64,000 nucleotides of DNA from Comamonadaceae bacterium (GCA_947373185.1 CANBWP010000002.1:124001-188000); one strand, 5' to 3'. Shown: positions 47,548-57,320, numbered from the stretch's first letter. Numbers and translations are program-made. The notes: generated by a model not told the origin, from the letters alone.

Positions 47548-48480
47548 ATGGCTTCATTGGTTATTGCAGAACACGACAACGCATCCATCAAGGGTGCAAC
47601 TTTGAACACCGTCACCGCCGCTGTGGCTTGTGGCGGTGAGGTTCACGTTTTGGTGGCGGGCCACCATGCAGGCGCTGCAGCTCAAGCGGCGGCGCAAATT
47701 GCAGGTGTTTCCAAAGTCATTCACGCCGACTCCGAAGCTCTCGGACATGCCTTGGCAGAAAACGTGGCAGCTCAGGTGTTGGCTATCGCCAGCAACTACA
47801 CCCATATCTTGTTCCCCGCTACAGCAGGCGGCAAAAACGTGGCGCCCCGCGTGGCAGCCAAGTTGGATGTGGCGCAATTGAGCGATGTCACCTTGGTGGT
47901 GTCTGCTGATACTTTCGAGCGTCCCATTTATGCAGGTAACGCCATTGCCACGGTACAAAGCAAAGATGCTGTCAAAGTGTTGACCATTCGCACCACGGGG
48001 TTTGATGCGGCCGCTGCCACCGGTGGTTCTGCCAGCGTTGAATCAGCCGCAGCAACAACCGACAGCGGCAAGAGCGCGTTCAAGGGCAGCGAAATTGCCA
48101 AGAACGATCGCCCTGAACTCACAGCCGCCAAGATCATCGTGTCGGGTGGCCGTGCCTTGGGCAGCGCAGAAAAGTTTGCCGAAGTGATGACGCCTTTGGC
48201 CGACAAGCTGGGTGCCGCCATGGGTGCCAGCCGCGCAGCAGTGGATGCAGGTTATGCCCCCAACGACTGGCAAGTCGGTCAGACCGGCAAAATTGTGGCG
48301 CCCCAGCTGTATGTGGCCTGCGGTATTTCAGGTGCCATTCAGCACTTGGCCGGCATGAAAGACAGCAAGGTCATTGTGGCCATCAACAAAGATCCTGAAG
48401 CACCGATTTTCAGCGTGGCTGATTACGGTTTGGAAGCCGATTTGTTTGTGGCGGTGCCTGAATTGGTCAATGCGCTTTGA
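47548..48480 (+). CDS. etfA: electron transfer flavoprotein alpha subunit
   Basis: FAD-binding half of ETF, 310 residues. The N-terminal domain (1-190) begins MASLVIAEHDNASIKGATLN. The FAD domain has ASRAAVDAGYAPNDWQVGQTG, YVACGISGAIQHLAGM and INKDPEAPIFSVADYG. AAGGAAA precedes the ATG. Forms a complex with EtfB. A terminator hairpin follows 30 bases after the stop. Confidence 0.97.
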   Translation: MASLVIAEHDNASIKGATLNTVTAAVACGGEVHVLVAGHHAGAAAQAAAQIAGVSKVIHADSEALGHALAENVAAQVLAIASNYTHILFPATAGGKNVAPRVAAKLDVAQLSDVTLVVSADTFERPIYAGNAIATVQSKDAVKVLTIRTTGFDAAAATGGSASVESAAATTDSGKSAFKGSEIAKNDRPELTAAKIIVSGGRALGSAEKFAEVMTPLADKLGAAMGASRAAVDAGYAPNDWQVGQTGKIVAPQLYVACGISGAIQHLAGMKDSKVIVAINKDPEAPIFSVADYGLEADLFVAVPELVNAL

Positions 48481-48510
48481 AGCGAGTGATCTGAATTAGA
48501 CAGTCTGTGT

Positions 48511-48540
48511 GAAAGGCATCCTTTGAGGTGCCTTTCTTTT
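48511..48540 (+). terminator. intrinsic terminator between etfA and the acyl-CoA dehydrogenase gene
   Basis: GAAAGGCA / TGCCTTTC, a perfect 8-base stem with a 10-base loop, followed by TTTTCTTT. It ends just before the GGAG site of the dehydrogenase gene, so it can lower read-through and may also affect ribosome access. Confidence 0.75.
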
Positions 48541-48554
48541 CTTTGGAGATAGAG

Positions 48555-50345
48555 ATGAGTTACGTTGCCCCCCTGAAAGACATGCTTTTCAACATGGAAC
48601 ACTTGGCCCAACTTGAGCAAGTGTCACAGTTGCCTGGCTTTGAAGACGCGGGTATGGAAACCGCACAAGCCGTCTTAGAAGAGTGCGCAAAGTTGAACGA
48701 AGGTGTGATCGCGCCTTTGAATTGGGAGGGTGATCAAAACCCATCCGCTTTTGCCAATGGTGAAGTCAAGACAACGCCAGGATTCAAGGAGGCCTTCAAG
48801 CAATATGCAGAAGGCGGCTGGCAAGGCTTGCAGCACCCTGTTGAATATGGCGGCCAAGGTTTGCCCAAGACCATCGGTGCAGCCTGCGGTGAAATCATCA
48901 ACTCAGCCAACATGAGTTTTGCACTGTGCCCCATGTTGACCGATGGCGCGATTGAGGCCTTGTTGACAGCCAGCTCCGATGAATTGAAAAACATTTATTT
49001 GGAAAAACTCATTGCGGGCCAGTGGACCGGCACCATGAATTTGACCGAACCTCAAGCGGGTTCTGATTTGTCCCTGGTGCGCACCCGCGCCGAGCCATTG
49101 CCCGATGGCACCTTCAAAGTTTTTGGCACCAAAATTTACATCACCTATGGCGAGCATGACATGGCCGAAAATATCGTCCATTTGGTGCTGGCCCGTGTGA
49201 AGGGCGCACCTGAGGGTGTGAAGGGCATCAGCTTGTTTGTGGTGCCCAAATTCATGGTCAATGCCGATGGCAGTTTGGGTGCGCGCAACGATGTGCATTG
49301 CGTCAGCATCGAACACAAGATGGGCATCAAAGCCAGCCCCACAGCCGTTTTGCAATACGGTGACAACGGCGGTGCCATTGGGTTTTTGGTGGGCGAAGAA
49401 AACCGTGGCCTCGAGTACATGTTCATCATGATGAATGCCGCGCGCTATGCCGTGGGCGTTCAAGGCATTGCCATTGCAGAGCGTGCCTACCAAAAGGCGG
49501 TGCAATACGCCAAAGACCGTGTGCAAAGCCGTCCAGTAGATGGCAGCATGAACACGTCGGCACCCATCATCCATCACCCCGATGTCAAGCGCATGCTCAT
49601 GACCATGCGTGCCAGCACCGAAGGCTGCCGTGCTTTGGCCACCGTGGCGGCCGCGGCCTACGATGCCGCGCACCATCACCCCGATGGCGAAGTTCGAAAA
49701 CAAAACGCCCTGTTCTATGAATTCATGGTGCCACTGGTCAAGGGTTACAGCACAGAGATGAGTTTGGAAGTGACTTCCTTGGGCGTGCAAGTGCACGGCG
49801 GCATGGGCTTCATTGAAGAGACCGGTGCCGCGCAGTATTATCGCGACGCCAAAATTTTGACCATCTACGAAGGCACCACGGCCATTCAAGCCAACGATCT
49901 GGTGGGCCGCAAAACGGCCCGCGATGGCGGCCAAACAGCCAAAGCTTTGGCAGGCCAAGTTGAGCAAACAGAAAACGAGCTGTTGGCCCATGCCCATGCC
50001 GACGCCCAAGCTGTGGGTCGTCGTTTGAAAGCCGCTCGTTTGGCCTTCATAGACGTTGTGAATTTTGTGGCGGGTCACACCAAAGCCAATCCCAACGATG
50101 TCTTTGCAGGCAGCGTTCCCTACCTCATGTTGACGGGTAACTTGATGGCGGGTTGGCAAATGGGCCGGGCCTTGTTGGTGGCTTTGGCGCAAAGTGCAAA
50201 GGGCCAGGACAAAGCCTTCATGGCTGCCAAGGTCACCACGGCCCGTTTCTATGCAGACCACTTGCTCAGCCGTGCGCCGGGCGTGCGCGACAGCATTGTG
50301 GATGGTGCAAAGTGCGTGACAGAGCTATCATTGGAGGCTTTTTAA
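48555..50345 (+). CDS. acyl-CoA dehydrogenase, DmdC-like long form
   Basis: A 596-residue flavoprotein, longer than classical acyl-CoA dehydrogenases (about 385) because of N- and C-terminal extensions typical of the DmdC/AcdA-like group. Motifs: MNLTEPQAGSDLS (FAD/substrate), IYITYGEHDM, QVHGGMGFIEETGAAQYYRDA and IYEGTTAIQ, which holds the likely catalytic Glu. The start at 48555 has GGAGATAGAG upstream. The preceding etfBA genes supply its electron acceptor. The acyl-CoA substrate (fatty, aromatic or methylthio) is undecided. Confidence 0.92.
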   Translation: MSYVAPLKDMLFNMEHLAQLEQVSQLPGFEDAGMETAQAVLEECAKLNEGVIAPLNWEGDQNPSAFANGEVKTTPGFKEAFKQYAEGGWQGLQHPVEYGGQGLPKTIGAACGEIINSANMSFALCPMLTDGAIEALLTASSDELKNIYLEKLIAGQWTGTMNLTEPQAGSDLSLVRTRAEPLPDGTFKVFGTKIYITYGEHDMAENIVHLVLARVKGAPEGVKGISLFVVPKFMVNADGSLGARNDVHCVSIEHKMGIKASPTAVLQYGDNGGAIGFLVGEENRGLEYMFIMMNAARYAVGVQGIAIAERAYQKAVQYAKDRVQSRPVDGSMNTSAPIIHHPDVKRMLMTMRASTEGCRALATVAAAAYDAAHHHPDGEVRKQNALFYEFMVPLVKGYSTEMSLEVTSLGVQVHGGMGFIEETGAAQYYRDAKILTIYEGTTAIQANDLVGRKTARDGGQTAKALAGQVEQTENELLAHAHADAQAVGRRLKAARLAFIDVVNFVAGHTKANPNDVFAGSVPYLMLTGNLMAGWQMGRALLVALAQSAKGQDKAFMAAKVTTARFYADHLLSRAPGVRDSIVDGAKCVTELSLEAF

Positions 50346-50398
50346 AATAGCCAAACCCCTTCCCTCAGAGAGGGGCTGTCACAAATCCTGGAGTCTGC

Positions 50399-51352
50399 AT
50401 GTCTAAACTGCCCGCTGTCTTGGCAAACTTGCCCTTTCCTGTCATCGCCTCGCCCTTGTTCATCATCAGCAATCCCAAGTTGGTGATTGAGCAATGCAAG
50501 GCCGGTGTGGTGGGCTCGATGCCAGCGCTCAATGCGCGGCCCGCAGAACAATTAGAAGCGTGGTTGATTGAAATCACGGAAACCCTGGCTGCATACAACA
50601 AGGCCAACCCAGACAAACCCGCTGCGCCCTTTGCGATCAATCAAATTGTTCATAAAAGCAATGACCGGCTAGCGCATGACATGGCACTGTGCGTGAAGTA
50701 CAAGGTGCCGATCATCATCACCTCGCTGGGGGCGCGTGAAGACATCAATCAAGCAGCGCACAGTTATGGCGGTGTGGTGTTGCACGACATCATCAACAAC
50801 AAGTTTGCGCACAAAGCCATTGAAAAGGGCGCCGATGGCCTGATCGCCGTGGCAGCAGGGGCCGGTGGCCACGCTGGAGAAAAAAGTCCTTTCGCCTTGA
50901 TTCAAGAAATTCGCCAGTGGTTTGATGGCCCCGTTGCTTTGTCTGGCGCGATTGCCAGTGGCGATGCCATTTTGGCAGCGCAGGCCATGGGCGCTGACTT
51001 TGCCTACATTGGTTCCGCTTTCATTGCCACGCACGAAGCGCGTGCTGCAGATGCCTACAAACAAGCTGTGGTTGACTGCAACTCCGACGACATTGTCTAC
51101 AGCAATTTGTTTACGGGGGTGCACGGCAATTACTTGGCGCCTTCCATCAAGGCGGCGGGTTTGGATCCTGCGCACCTGCCCGAGTCGGACCCTTCTGCCA
51201 TGAACTTTGGTGGCGACGCCAAAAAAGCTTGGAAAGACATTTGGGGTTGGGGCCAAGGCATTGGTGCCATTCATGCTGTGGTCAGCACCGCAGAACGCGT
51301 TGCCATCCTCAAGCAAGAATACGCCGCCGCCCGCGCTCGTTTGGCGCTCTGA
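50399..51352 (+). CDS. nitronate monooxygenase-family flavoprotein
   Basis: A 317-residue FMN TIM-barrel protein (NMO/2-nitropropane dioxygenase family). Features: FPVIASPLFIISNPKLVIEQCKAG, PFAINQIVHKSNDR, VAAGAGGHAGEKSPFAL with the active-site His, ALSGAIASGDAILAAQAMGADFAYIGSAF with phosphate-binding glycines. Oxidises nitronates such as propionate 3-nitronate, or acts as an enoyl reductase-like enzyme in some relatives. It lies 53 bases downstream of the acyl-CoA dehydrogenase gene on the same strand, often seen in Burkholderiales. A small CCCTC-AGA-GAGGG hairpin lies in the gap. Confidence 0.9.
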   Translation: MSKLPAVLANLPFPVIASPLFIISNPKLVIEQCKAGVVGSMPALNARPAEQLEAWLIEITETLAAYNKANPDKPAAPFAINQIVHKSNDRLAHDMALCVKYKVPIIITSLGAREDINQAAHSYGGVVLHDIINNKFAHKAIEKGADGLIAVAAGAGGHAGEKSPFALIQEIRQWFDGPVALSGAIASGDAILAAQAMGADFAYIGSAFIATHEARAADAYKQAVVDCNSDDIVYSNLFTGVHGNYLAPSIKAAGLDPAHLPESDPSAMNFGGDAKKAWKDIWGWGQGIGAIHAVVSTAERVAILKQEYAAARARLAL

Positions 51353-51382
51353 TTGCTTGCTTGCGTTGGTGAGAATTAAGTT

Positions 51383-52498
51383 TTGAAGTCAGATCGTTCT
51401 GAGGTGATTGACCTCTTCAAGGCCAGTGCCTGCGTGTTGATTATTTGGCATCACTTGGCTTTGTATGGGCCGATGTCGGAAGTGGTGTCCGAATGGGCCG
51501 GTGGTTTTGTCAGCTTTTTGTTAGAGCATGGCTTGTTGGCGGTTCAAGTCTTTTTAGTGATTGGTGGTTACTTGAACGCCAAATCATGGACACGCGCGCT
51601 GTCTCAGGCCAAGTTTGATTTCCTCTCACGCTTGATCGGACGCTACCAACGCTTGGTCATTCCGCTGTTGGCAGCGCTTTCTTTCGCAGTCGCGGTCACC
51701 GCACTGGTGCGTCCAAATTTTGATCACACCTCATTGTCCGCGGCACCCATGCCGTTTCAGGTACTGGCGCATGTGTTCTTGCTTCAGGACGTGCTTTACC
51801 TGGAGGCGTTCTCTGCGGGTGTTTGGTATGTGGCCATCGATTTTCAGTTGTTTGCCATGGCCCTGGTTTGCGCAGGTCTGGCCCATCGCTGGCAGTCAAA
51901 AACTCAACGTGGATCTGTGATTCGCAAAGCATTGGGTTTTTGGTTGGCACTGACCATGGGCTCTATTTTTATTTGGAACCTCAATCCCTTGGGTGAAATT
52001 TGGGGCACCTACTTTTTCAGTGCCTATGGGTTGGGTTTGTGTGTGGGTGCTTGGCGATATGCAGGTCTCAAGGTCAATCACCGTCAATTGGGTTTTCTGA
52101 TTTTGATGTTGGGCGCGTTGGGGGCGGCCTACCAACCGCGCATTCGATTTGCAGTTGCCACACTGACGGCTGCCTTTCTGGCATTCTATGAGGCAACTGG
52201 TTGCCGGCCTGTACCGCTGTTGAAGCGGACTTGGATTCGAGAATTGTCCAATGCTTCTTACGCCATTTTCTTGATTCACTTTGGCGTGAGTTTGTTGGTC
52301 AGCGCCACCGTGTTCAATTTTTGGTCAGAGAATATTCCCGCCAATGCGCTGGGCATGCTGACTTCGTTCAGTTTGTCAGTTTGGTTGGGCAGACAGTTGC
52401 ACCTTCGGGTGGAAAGACAAGCGGCCAGTTGGTTGCGCTGGGCGCAGTGGACTGCAACATTTGTTGCAACCTGCACGTCCGTGATGTGGCTTAGCTGA
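51383..52498 (+). CDS. acyltransferase 3 family membrane protein
   Basis: A 371-residue membrane protein with about ten helices of the AT3 (OafA/YrhL) family. The catalytic-type His is in the first helix (LIIWHHLALYG), and VQVFLVIGGYL follows. Such enzymes move acyl groups onto periplasmic sugars or peptides; the acceptor is unknown. The start is TTG (51383), in a GAGAATTAAG context. It follows the nitronate monooxygenase gene by 30 bases, but its stop overlaps the stop of cphA1 by eight bases, so a link to cyanophycin is only positional. Confidence 0.85.
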   Translation: MKSDRSEVIDLFKASACVLIIWHHLALYGPMSEVVSEWAGGFVSFLLEHGLLAVQVFLVIGGYLNAKSWTRALSQAKFDFLSRLIGRYQRLVIPLLAALSFAVAVTALVRPNFDHTSLSAAPMPFQVLAHVFLLQDVLYLEAFSAGVWYVAIDFQLFAMALVCAGLAHRWQSKTQRGSVIRKALGFWLALTMGSIFIWNLNPLGEIWGTYFFSAYGLGLCVGAWRYAGLKVNHRQLGFLILMLGALGAAYQPRIRFAVATLTAAFLAFYEATGCRPVPLLKRTWIRELSNASYAIFLIHFGVSLLVSATVFNFWSENIPANALGMLTSFSLSVWLGRQLHLRVERQAASWLRWAQWTATFVATCTSVMWLS

Positions 52499-55076
52499 CT
52501 GTTTGTTGTTGACTGTCTTTGACCTTGCCTTGAATGTAGGCGAGGGCGGCTTCAACCTGATCAATCAAAATCAGACACAAATCACCCGGTGACAAACGCG
52601 CCAGTGCGGTGTCGATGGCATTGAACTCACCTTGGATGTCTTGGACATGGTTGGTCCGCGTGGCGCCGCTCAATCCTTCTCGCAGCAATTGAATGACCTC
52701 GCCATCGCTGCGACCCCGTTGACACGCATCTTGGTACAAGATGACTTCGTCGAAGGCTGTGCCCAAAATTTGAGTTTGATCGCGAATGTCCTGATCACGG
52801 CGATCGCCTGCGCCACTGATGACCACGACGCGTTTTTGGGCGGGCATGTTGTCAACGGCTTGGACCAAGGCTTGAATGGCGTCAGGGTTGTGACCGTAGT
52901 CGGCAATCAGCGTGGCGCCTTTGTAGTCAAAGACATTGAAGCGACCCGGGACGCCCTGAATGTCGCTGATGAAGGTGGACAGGCCTTGTGCAATGGTGTC
53001 CCATGGCACGTCGACAGCCCATGCCGCGGCCACTGCCGCCATGACGTTTTCGGTTTGAAAACCAATTTGGCCTTGACGAGTCAGGGGCACTTCGCTGAGT
53101 GAAATACGGAATGATTTCTTACCTTGCTGGGCAACGATGTGACCATTTTCGGTATAGACCACACGCTTGCCTTGTGCTCGGTGTGTGGCCAAAACGGGAT
53201 GGTGCGAGTCGAGTGCAAAAAAGGTGACGTCGCCTGGGCACATGTTGGCCATGGTGGCAACTTGGGGGTCGGCTGCATTCAGAACGGCCATGCCATTGGG
53301 TGCAACGTTCAAGACGATGACGCGTTTTAAAACGGTCAAGTCTTCCAGGGTGGTGATGTAGTTCAGACCCAGGTGGTCGCCAGAGCCCATGTTGGTCACA
53401 ATGGCCACTTGGCAACGATCGAAGGCCAAGCCTTCACGCAACAAACCGCCACGCGCAGTTTCAAACACTGCGGCATCGACATCGGGGTGCATCAACACAT
53501 TGCGCGCGCTGCGAGGACCACTGCAATCGCCATCGTCAATTTGGCGCCCATTGACATACACGCCATCGGTGTTGGTCATGCCCACGCGCAATTTGTTGGC
53601 TTTGAGCAAGTGGGCGGTTAGGCGCACTGTCGTGGTTTTGCCATTGGTGCCCGTGACGGCGATGACCGGAATGCGGCCATCTTCGCCTTTGGGGAACATG
53701 TGGTTGATGACGGCTTTGCCCACGTTGCGGCCTTTGCCAAACGAAGGGCTGATGTGCATGCGCAGACCCGGCGCGGCATTGACTTCAACGATGCCGCCGT
53801 TTTGTTCTTCCAGCGGTTTGAGCACCGATTCGCACACCACGTCGACGCCGCAAATGTCAACACCCACCATTTGGGCTGCCGCCACGGCGCGGGCCGCCAC
53901 TTCTGCATGCACGTCATCGGTCACGTCGGTGGCTGTCCCACCGGTCGACAAATTGGCGTTGTTGCGCAAAATAACGCGGCGGCCTTTTTCGGGCACAGAG
54001 TTGGGCTCGAGGTCTTGCAGCTTCAGACGACCAATGGCGATGTCGTCAAATTTGATTTTGGTCAGGGAGGTGGAATGGCCATCGCCACGGCGAGGGTCCA
54101 GATTGACTTTGTCGACCAACTGTTTGACGGTGAGCACGCCATCGCCCACGACCAAGGGCGGTTCGCGGCGTGCAGCGGCCACCAACTTGTTGCCAACGAC
54201 CAGCAAGCGATAGTCGCTGCCTGGTAAAAACTTTTCGACCAAGACTTCGCCGTAGCGCGCAGCCGTGTCGTAGGCTTGGTTGAAATTTTCACGTTCGGTG
54301 ATGTTGACCGAAACACCTTTGCCTTGGTTGCCATCCAAAGGCTTAACCACCACCGGCAGCCCAATGTTTTGGGCAATTTGCCAGGCAACTTCTACATCTT
54401 TGGCAGGACGGCCAATGGGCACAGGCACGCCAGCGGCCAACAGCAAAGATTTGGTGAGGTCTTTGTCTTGGGCAATGGCCTCTGCAATGGCACTGGTGGT
54501 GTCAGTCTCGGCGGCTTGGATACGGCGTTGTTTCGAGCCCCAGCCAAACTGCACCATGCTGCCTTCAGTGAGACGGCGGTAGGGGATGCCTTTCAACACA
54601 GCGGCATCAACAATAGAGCCTGTTGAGGGACCTAAGCGCACGTCTTCATCGAGGTCTCGCAGTTCTGCCAGCGCTTGGTTTAAGTCGAAAGCGGTGTGTG
54701 TTTGAACGGCAAGACACAGTTTTTCAGCCCAGCTCAGGGCCAGTCGCCCGACGGCCTCTTCGGTGTACTGAACCACCACTTGAAACACGCCTTCTTCTTG
54801 CGTGGCTGTGGTGCGGCTGAACGTGACTGGGCAGCCTGCTTGGTTTTGCAAGCTCAGGGTGATTTTTTCAAGGGCATGCGCCATGCTGGCGGGTTGACCG
54901 GGGCGTGTGCCTTCGAGGGGGCCGACGGCTGGGAAGATTCTGCGGAGCTGTTTCTCAAATTCGTTGCCTGGCAACATGTCCCGTTCTGGGGGTTCGCAGC
55001 TGACGATGGCCTCTATGCTGGTTTGGCGGCTCCACAGATTGGGGCCCCGCAAAGCTCGAATTCTTGAAACTTCCAT
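52491..55076 (-). CDS. cphA: cyanophycin synthetase CphA1
   Basis: Makes cyanophycin, a poly-aspartate backbone with arginine side chains, using ATP. The 861-residue enzyme has the full three-domain plan. The N-terminal domain is residues 1-160. The ATP-grasp domain (about 165-470) has VVVKPLDGNQGKGVSV and EVNAAPGLRMH. The Mur ligase-like domain has an intact P-loop GTNGKTTT (476-483), and its C-terminal lobe has ADYGHNPDAI. It lies 66 bases downstream of cphA2 on the same strand. No cyanophycinase (cphB) gene is in the window. Insoluble granules for nitrogen storage are expected from family knowledge. Confidence 0.96.
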   Translation of the reverse strand: MEVSRIRALRGPNLWSRQTSIEAIVSCEPPERDMLPGNEFEKQLRRIFPAVGPLEGTRPGQPASMAHALEKITLSLQNQAGCPVTFSRTTATQEEGVFQVVVQYTEEAVGRLALSWAEKLCLAVQTHTAFDLNQALAELRDLDEDVRLGPSTGSIVDAAVLKGIPYRRLTEGSMVQFGWGSKQRRIQAAETDTTSAIAEAIAQDKDLTKSLLLAAGVPVPIGRPAKDVEVAWQIAQNIGLPVVVKPLDGNQGKGVSVNITERENFNQAYDTAARYGEVLVEKFLPGSDYRLLVVGNKLVAAARREPPLVVGDGVLTVKQLVDKVNLDPRRGDGHSTSLTKIKFDDIAIGRLKLQDLEPNSVPEKGRRVILRNNANLSTGGTATDVTDDVHAEVAARAVAAAQMVGVDICGVDVVCESVLKPLEEQNGGIVEVNAAPGLRMHISPSFGKGRNVGKAVINHMFPKGEDGRIPVIAVTGTNGKTTTVRLTAHLLKANKLRVGMTNTDGVYVNGRQIDDGDCSGPRSARNVLMHPDVDAAVFETARGGLLREGLAFDRCQVAIVTNMGSGDHLGLNYITTLEDLTVLKRVIVLNVAPNGMAVLNAADPQVATMANMCPGDVTFFALDSHHPVLATHRAQGKRVVYTENGHIVAQQGKKSFRISLSEVPLTRQGQIGFQTENVMAAVAAAWAVDVPWDTIAQGLSTFISDIQGVPGRFNVFDYKGATLIADYGHNPDAIQALVQAVDNMPAQKRVVVISGAGDRRDQDIRDQTQILGTAFDEVILYQDACQRGRSDGEVIQLLREGLSGATRTNHVQDIQGEFNAIDTALARLSPGDLCLILIDQVEAALAYIQGKVKDSQQQTVS

Positions 55077-55142
55077 GAAATGGTTTTCCTGGTTGAGGCG
55101 CGTCGTGCAGTGTTGTTGATTGATGAGGCGAAGTCTCTGAGC

Positions 55143-57320
55143 TCAGTGTGAGCCAGGGCTTTGGCCAAAACTTTTGATGCCAGCGCGAATGAGGTCGGTG
55201 TTGATACCCAAAGCCCATGCCGCAGCGCACGCTGCGAGCACTTCCATGCATTTGAGGTGTTGGTTCTTGAACAATTTGTCGATGGCTGGCAATTGGCGGT
55301 TCAACGCGTCAATTTCTTGATCGCCTTGTGCCAAGACCAAATGGTTCTTGCGCCAAAACACCACGCGACCATTTTCGCTGCGGTGTTTCACGATGAGAGG
55401 GTGTTCTTCAGAACTTGCGAAGTAAATGACCTCGCCGTCGCAATACTGCGCCAGATTGGCGACCGCATCGTCCTCGGCGTTGAGCACAGCCATGCCGTGA
55501 GGCAGCACCACATCCATTTGGGTGCGGATCACATTGGGCATTTGCGCGTCGCTTTGAATGTACAAGTCTTGCAGGCCTTGCGCCTTAGGCATGGTCGTGA
55601 TGATGCCAACTTGGCAGCGGTCATAGGGCAAGCCTTCGGACAACAGGTGTCTGGCCGTGGTTTCAAACACGGCGGCCTGAACCGAGCGATTGATCAAAAG
55701 ACGCTGAGCAGAATCCCACTCCATGCCGTTTTGGGTTTGCAAACAACGTTGACCGAGGAACAAACCTTTGGCAGAAGCCAGGCCTGTTTGCAAACCTTGC
55801 AAATGCAAGAGCCAAGCGATGAGGTGGCTGGTGCCGGTGGTGTGATCTTGGCCAATGACGCCCACAACAGGCACGCGGGGTTCTGAATCTTCGGCAAACA
55901 AATGGGCGGCAATGGCCTGGCCCACAGGCCGAGCAGAACCAGTGGCGGGTTTCAAATGCATGAGCAAACCAGGGCCAGCATTGACTTCGACAATGGCAGC
56001 ACCCTGCGCCTTCATGGGTTTAGAGATGTCTTGGGCCACCAAGTCAACGCCCGCAATGTCCAGACCCACAATGCGCGCAGCCAGTGCTGCCAGCTCAGCC
56101 ACATCGGGGTGCACCAGGTCGGTCACGTCCATGGCCATATTGCCTGTGCGCATGACCATCACACTGCGACCTTTATCAGGCACGCTGTCGCCCGTCAGGC
56201 CTTGGCGTTTGAGCTCAAGCACCGCGGTGGTGTGGTCTTTGAGTCGGATTGTGTCGAGTGGGAAGTCTTCTTCTTCACCGCGACGGGGGTCTGAGTTGAT
56301 TTGGCTTTCGATGAGTTGCTCAACGGTGTGAACGCCATCGCCCACAATGCTGGCCACTTCGCCTTTGTTGGCGGCAACCACTTTGCCGCCGACCACCAGC
56401 AAGCGGTGCTCGTCGCCCAAAATGTGGCGTTCGACCAGCACGTCGCTGCCTTCGGCTTCTGCCAAGTGATAGGCCGCTTCAACTTCGGCTTGGGTGCGCA
56501 ACTCGAGTGACACACCACGGGCGTGATTGCCGTCAACGGGCTTGACACACACGGGCAGACCAATGTCTTGCGCGGCTTCCCAGGCTTCGGCGGGGGAGGA
56601 CACGTTGCGGCCCTCGGGCACAGGCACACCGCAATTGGCCAACAAGCTTTTTGTGAGGTCTTTGTCTTTGGACACGCCTTCTGCAATGGCGCTGGTTTGG
56701 TCTGTCTCAGCCGTCCATATCCGGCGCTGGTTGGCGCCGTAGCCCAGCTGAACCAAGTTGCCATCGTTCAGGCGAATGGCTGGGATGTTGCGCTCGGCAG
56801 CCGCATCGACGATGCAAGCGGTGCTGGGGCCAATGCACAGGCGGTCCACCATTTGGGTGAGGTCGGCAATGACTTGTTTGACGGGGAAAGGTCGGTTTTC
56901 GATGGCAGCCATGACCAAGTCACGGGCGGCTTGGAGGGCGGCACGGCTGACCGTCTCGTTGCGTGTCCGAATGACCACCTTGTAAATGCCGCGGGGGCCA
57001 GCTTCGCGGGCCTTGCCAAAACCAGTTTGCATGCCAGCACGGTTTTGCAATTCCAAGGCCACGTGTTCCATGATGTGACCGGGCCAAGTGCCGTCGGCCA
57101 AGCGTTTTAGAAAACCGCCGCGTTCACCCACGCTGCAGCGATGTTCGATGAGGCCCGGCAGCATCTCTTGCAGGCGTTCGTTGAAACCGGGCAGGGTGTT
57201 GGAGGGGCAGTCTTCTAAGTCGCCGATGTCTATCCAAGCTTCCAAGACAGGGCGGTAAGTCCAGATGTTGGGACCCTTTAAGTGGGTCATCCGGATAAAT
57301 TTGATTTCTTTAGAACTCAT
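55143..57320 (-). CDS. cphA2: CphA2-type cyanophycin synthetase with degenerate Mur domain
   Basis: A 725-residue paralog of CphA1, first in the minus-strand pair. N-terminal domain (to about 165) and ATP-grasp domain (VCVKPVDGNHARGVSL, EVNAGPGLLMH) are intact. In the Mur-like domain the P-loop is lost (GVIGQDHTTGTS where CphA1 has GTNGKTTT), and the C-terminal lobe of about 135 residues is missing. This matches CphA2 (CphA' in betaproteobacteria); cyanobacterial CphA2 polymerises beta-Asp-Arg dipeptides with only one ATP site. Start ATG 57320 (MSSKEIKF) is chosen; 57290 is possible. The 814-residue track ORF is over-extended. Confidence 0.93.
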   Translation of the reverse strand: MSSKEIKFIRMTHLKGPNIWTYRPVLEAWIDIGDLEDCPSNTLPGFNERLQEMLPGLIEHRCSVGERGGFLKRLADGTWPGHIMEHVALELQNRAGMQTGFGKAREAGPRGIYKVVIRTRNETVSRAALQAARDLVMAAIENRPFPVKQVIADLTQMVDRLCIGPSTACIVDAAAERNIPAIRLNDGNLVQLGYGANQRRIWTAETDQTSAIAEGVSKDKDLTKSLLANCGVPVPEGRNVSSPAEAWEAAQDIGLPVCVKPVDGNHARGVSLELRTQAEVEAAYHLAEAEGSDVLVERHILGDEHRLLVVGGKVVAANKGEVASIVGDGVHTVEQLIESQINSDPRRGEEEDFPLDTIRLKDHTTAVLELKRQGLTGDSVPDKGRSVMVMRTGNMAMDVTDLVHPDVAELAALAARIVGLDIAGVDLVAQDISKPMKAQGAAIVEVNAGPGLLMHLKPATGSARPVGQAIAAHLFAEDSEPRVPVVGVIGQDHTTGTSHLIAWLLHLQGLQTGLASAKGLFLGQRCLQTQNGMEWDSAQRLLINRSVQAAVFETTARHLLSEGLPYDRCQVGIITTMPKAQGLQDLYIQSDAQMPNVIRTQMDVVLPHGMAVLNAEDDAVANLAQYCDGEVIYFASSEEHPLIVKHRSENGRVVFWRKNHLVLAQGDQEIDALNRQLPAIDKLFKNQHLKCMEVLAACAAAWALGINTDLIRAGIKSFGQSPGSH

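Noticed and set aside
48903-50261. 452-residue minus-strand ORF across the acyl-CoA dehydrogenase gene
   Set aside because: Antisense shadow of a clear acyl-CoA dehydrogenase; no motifs, no ribosome binding site and skewed His/Gly composition.
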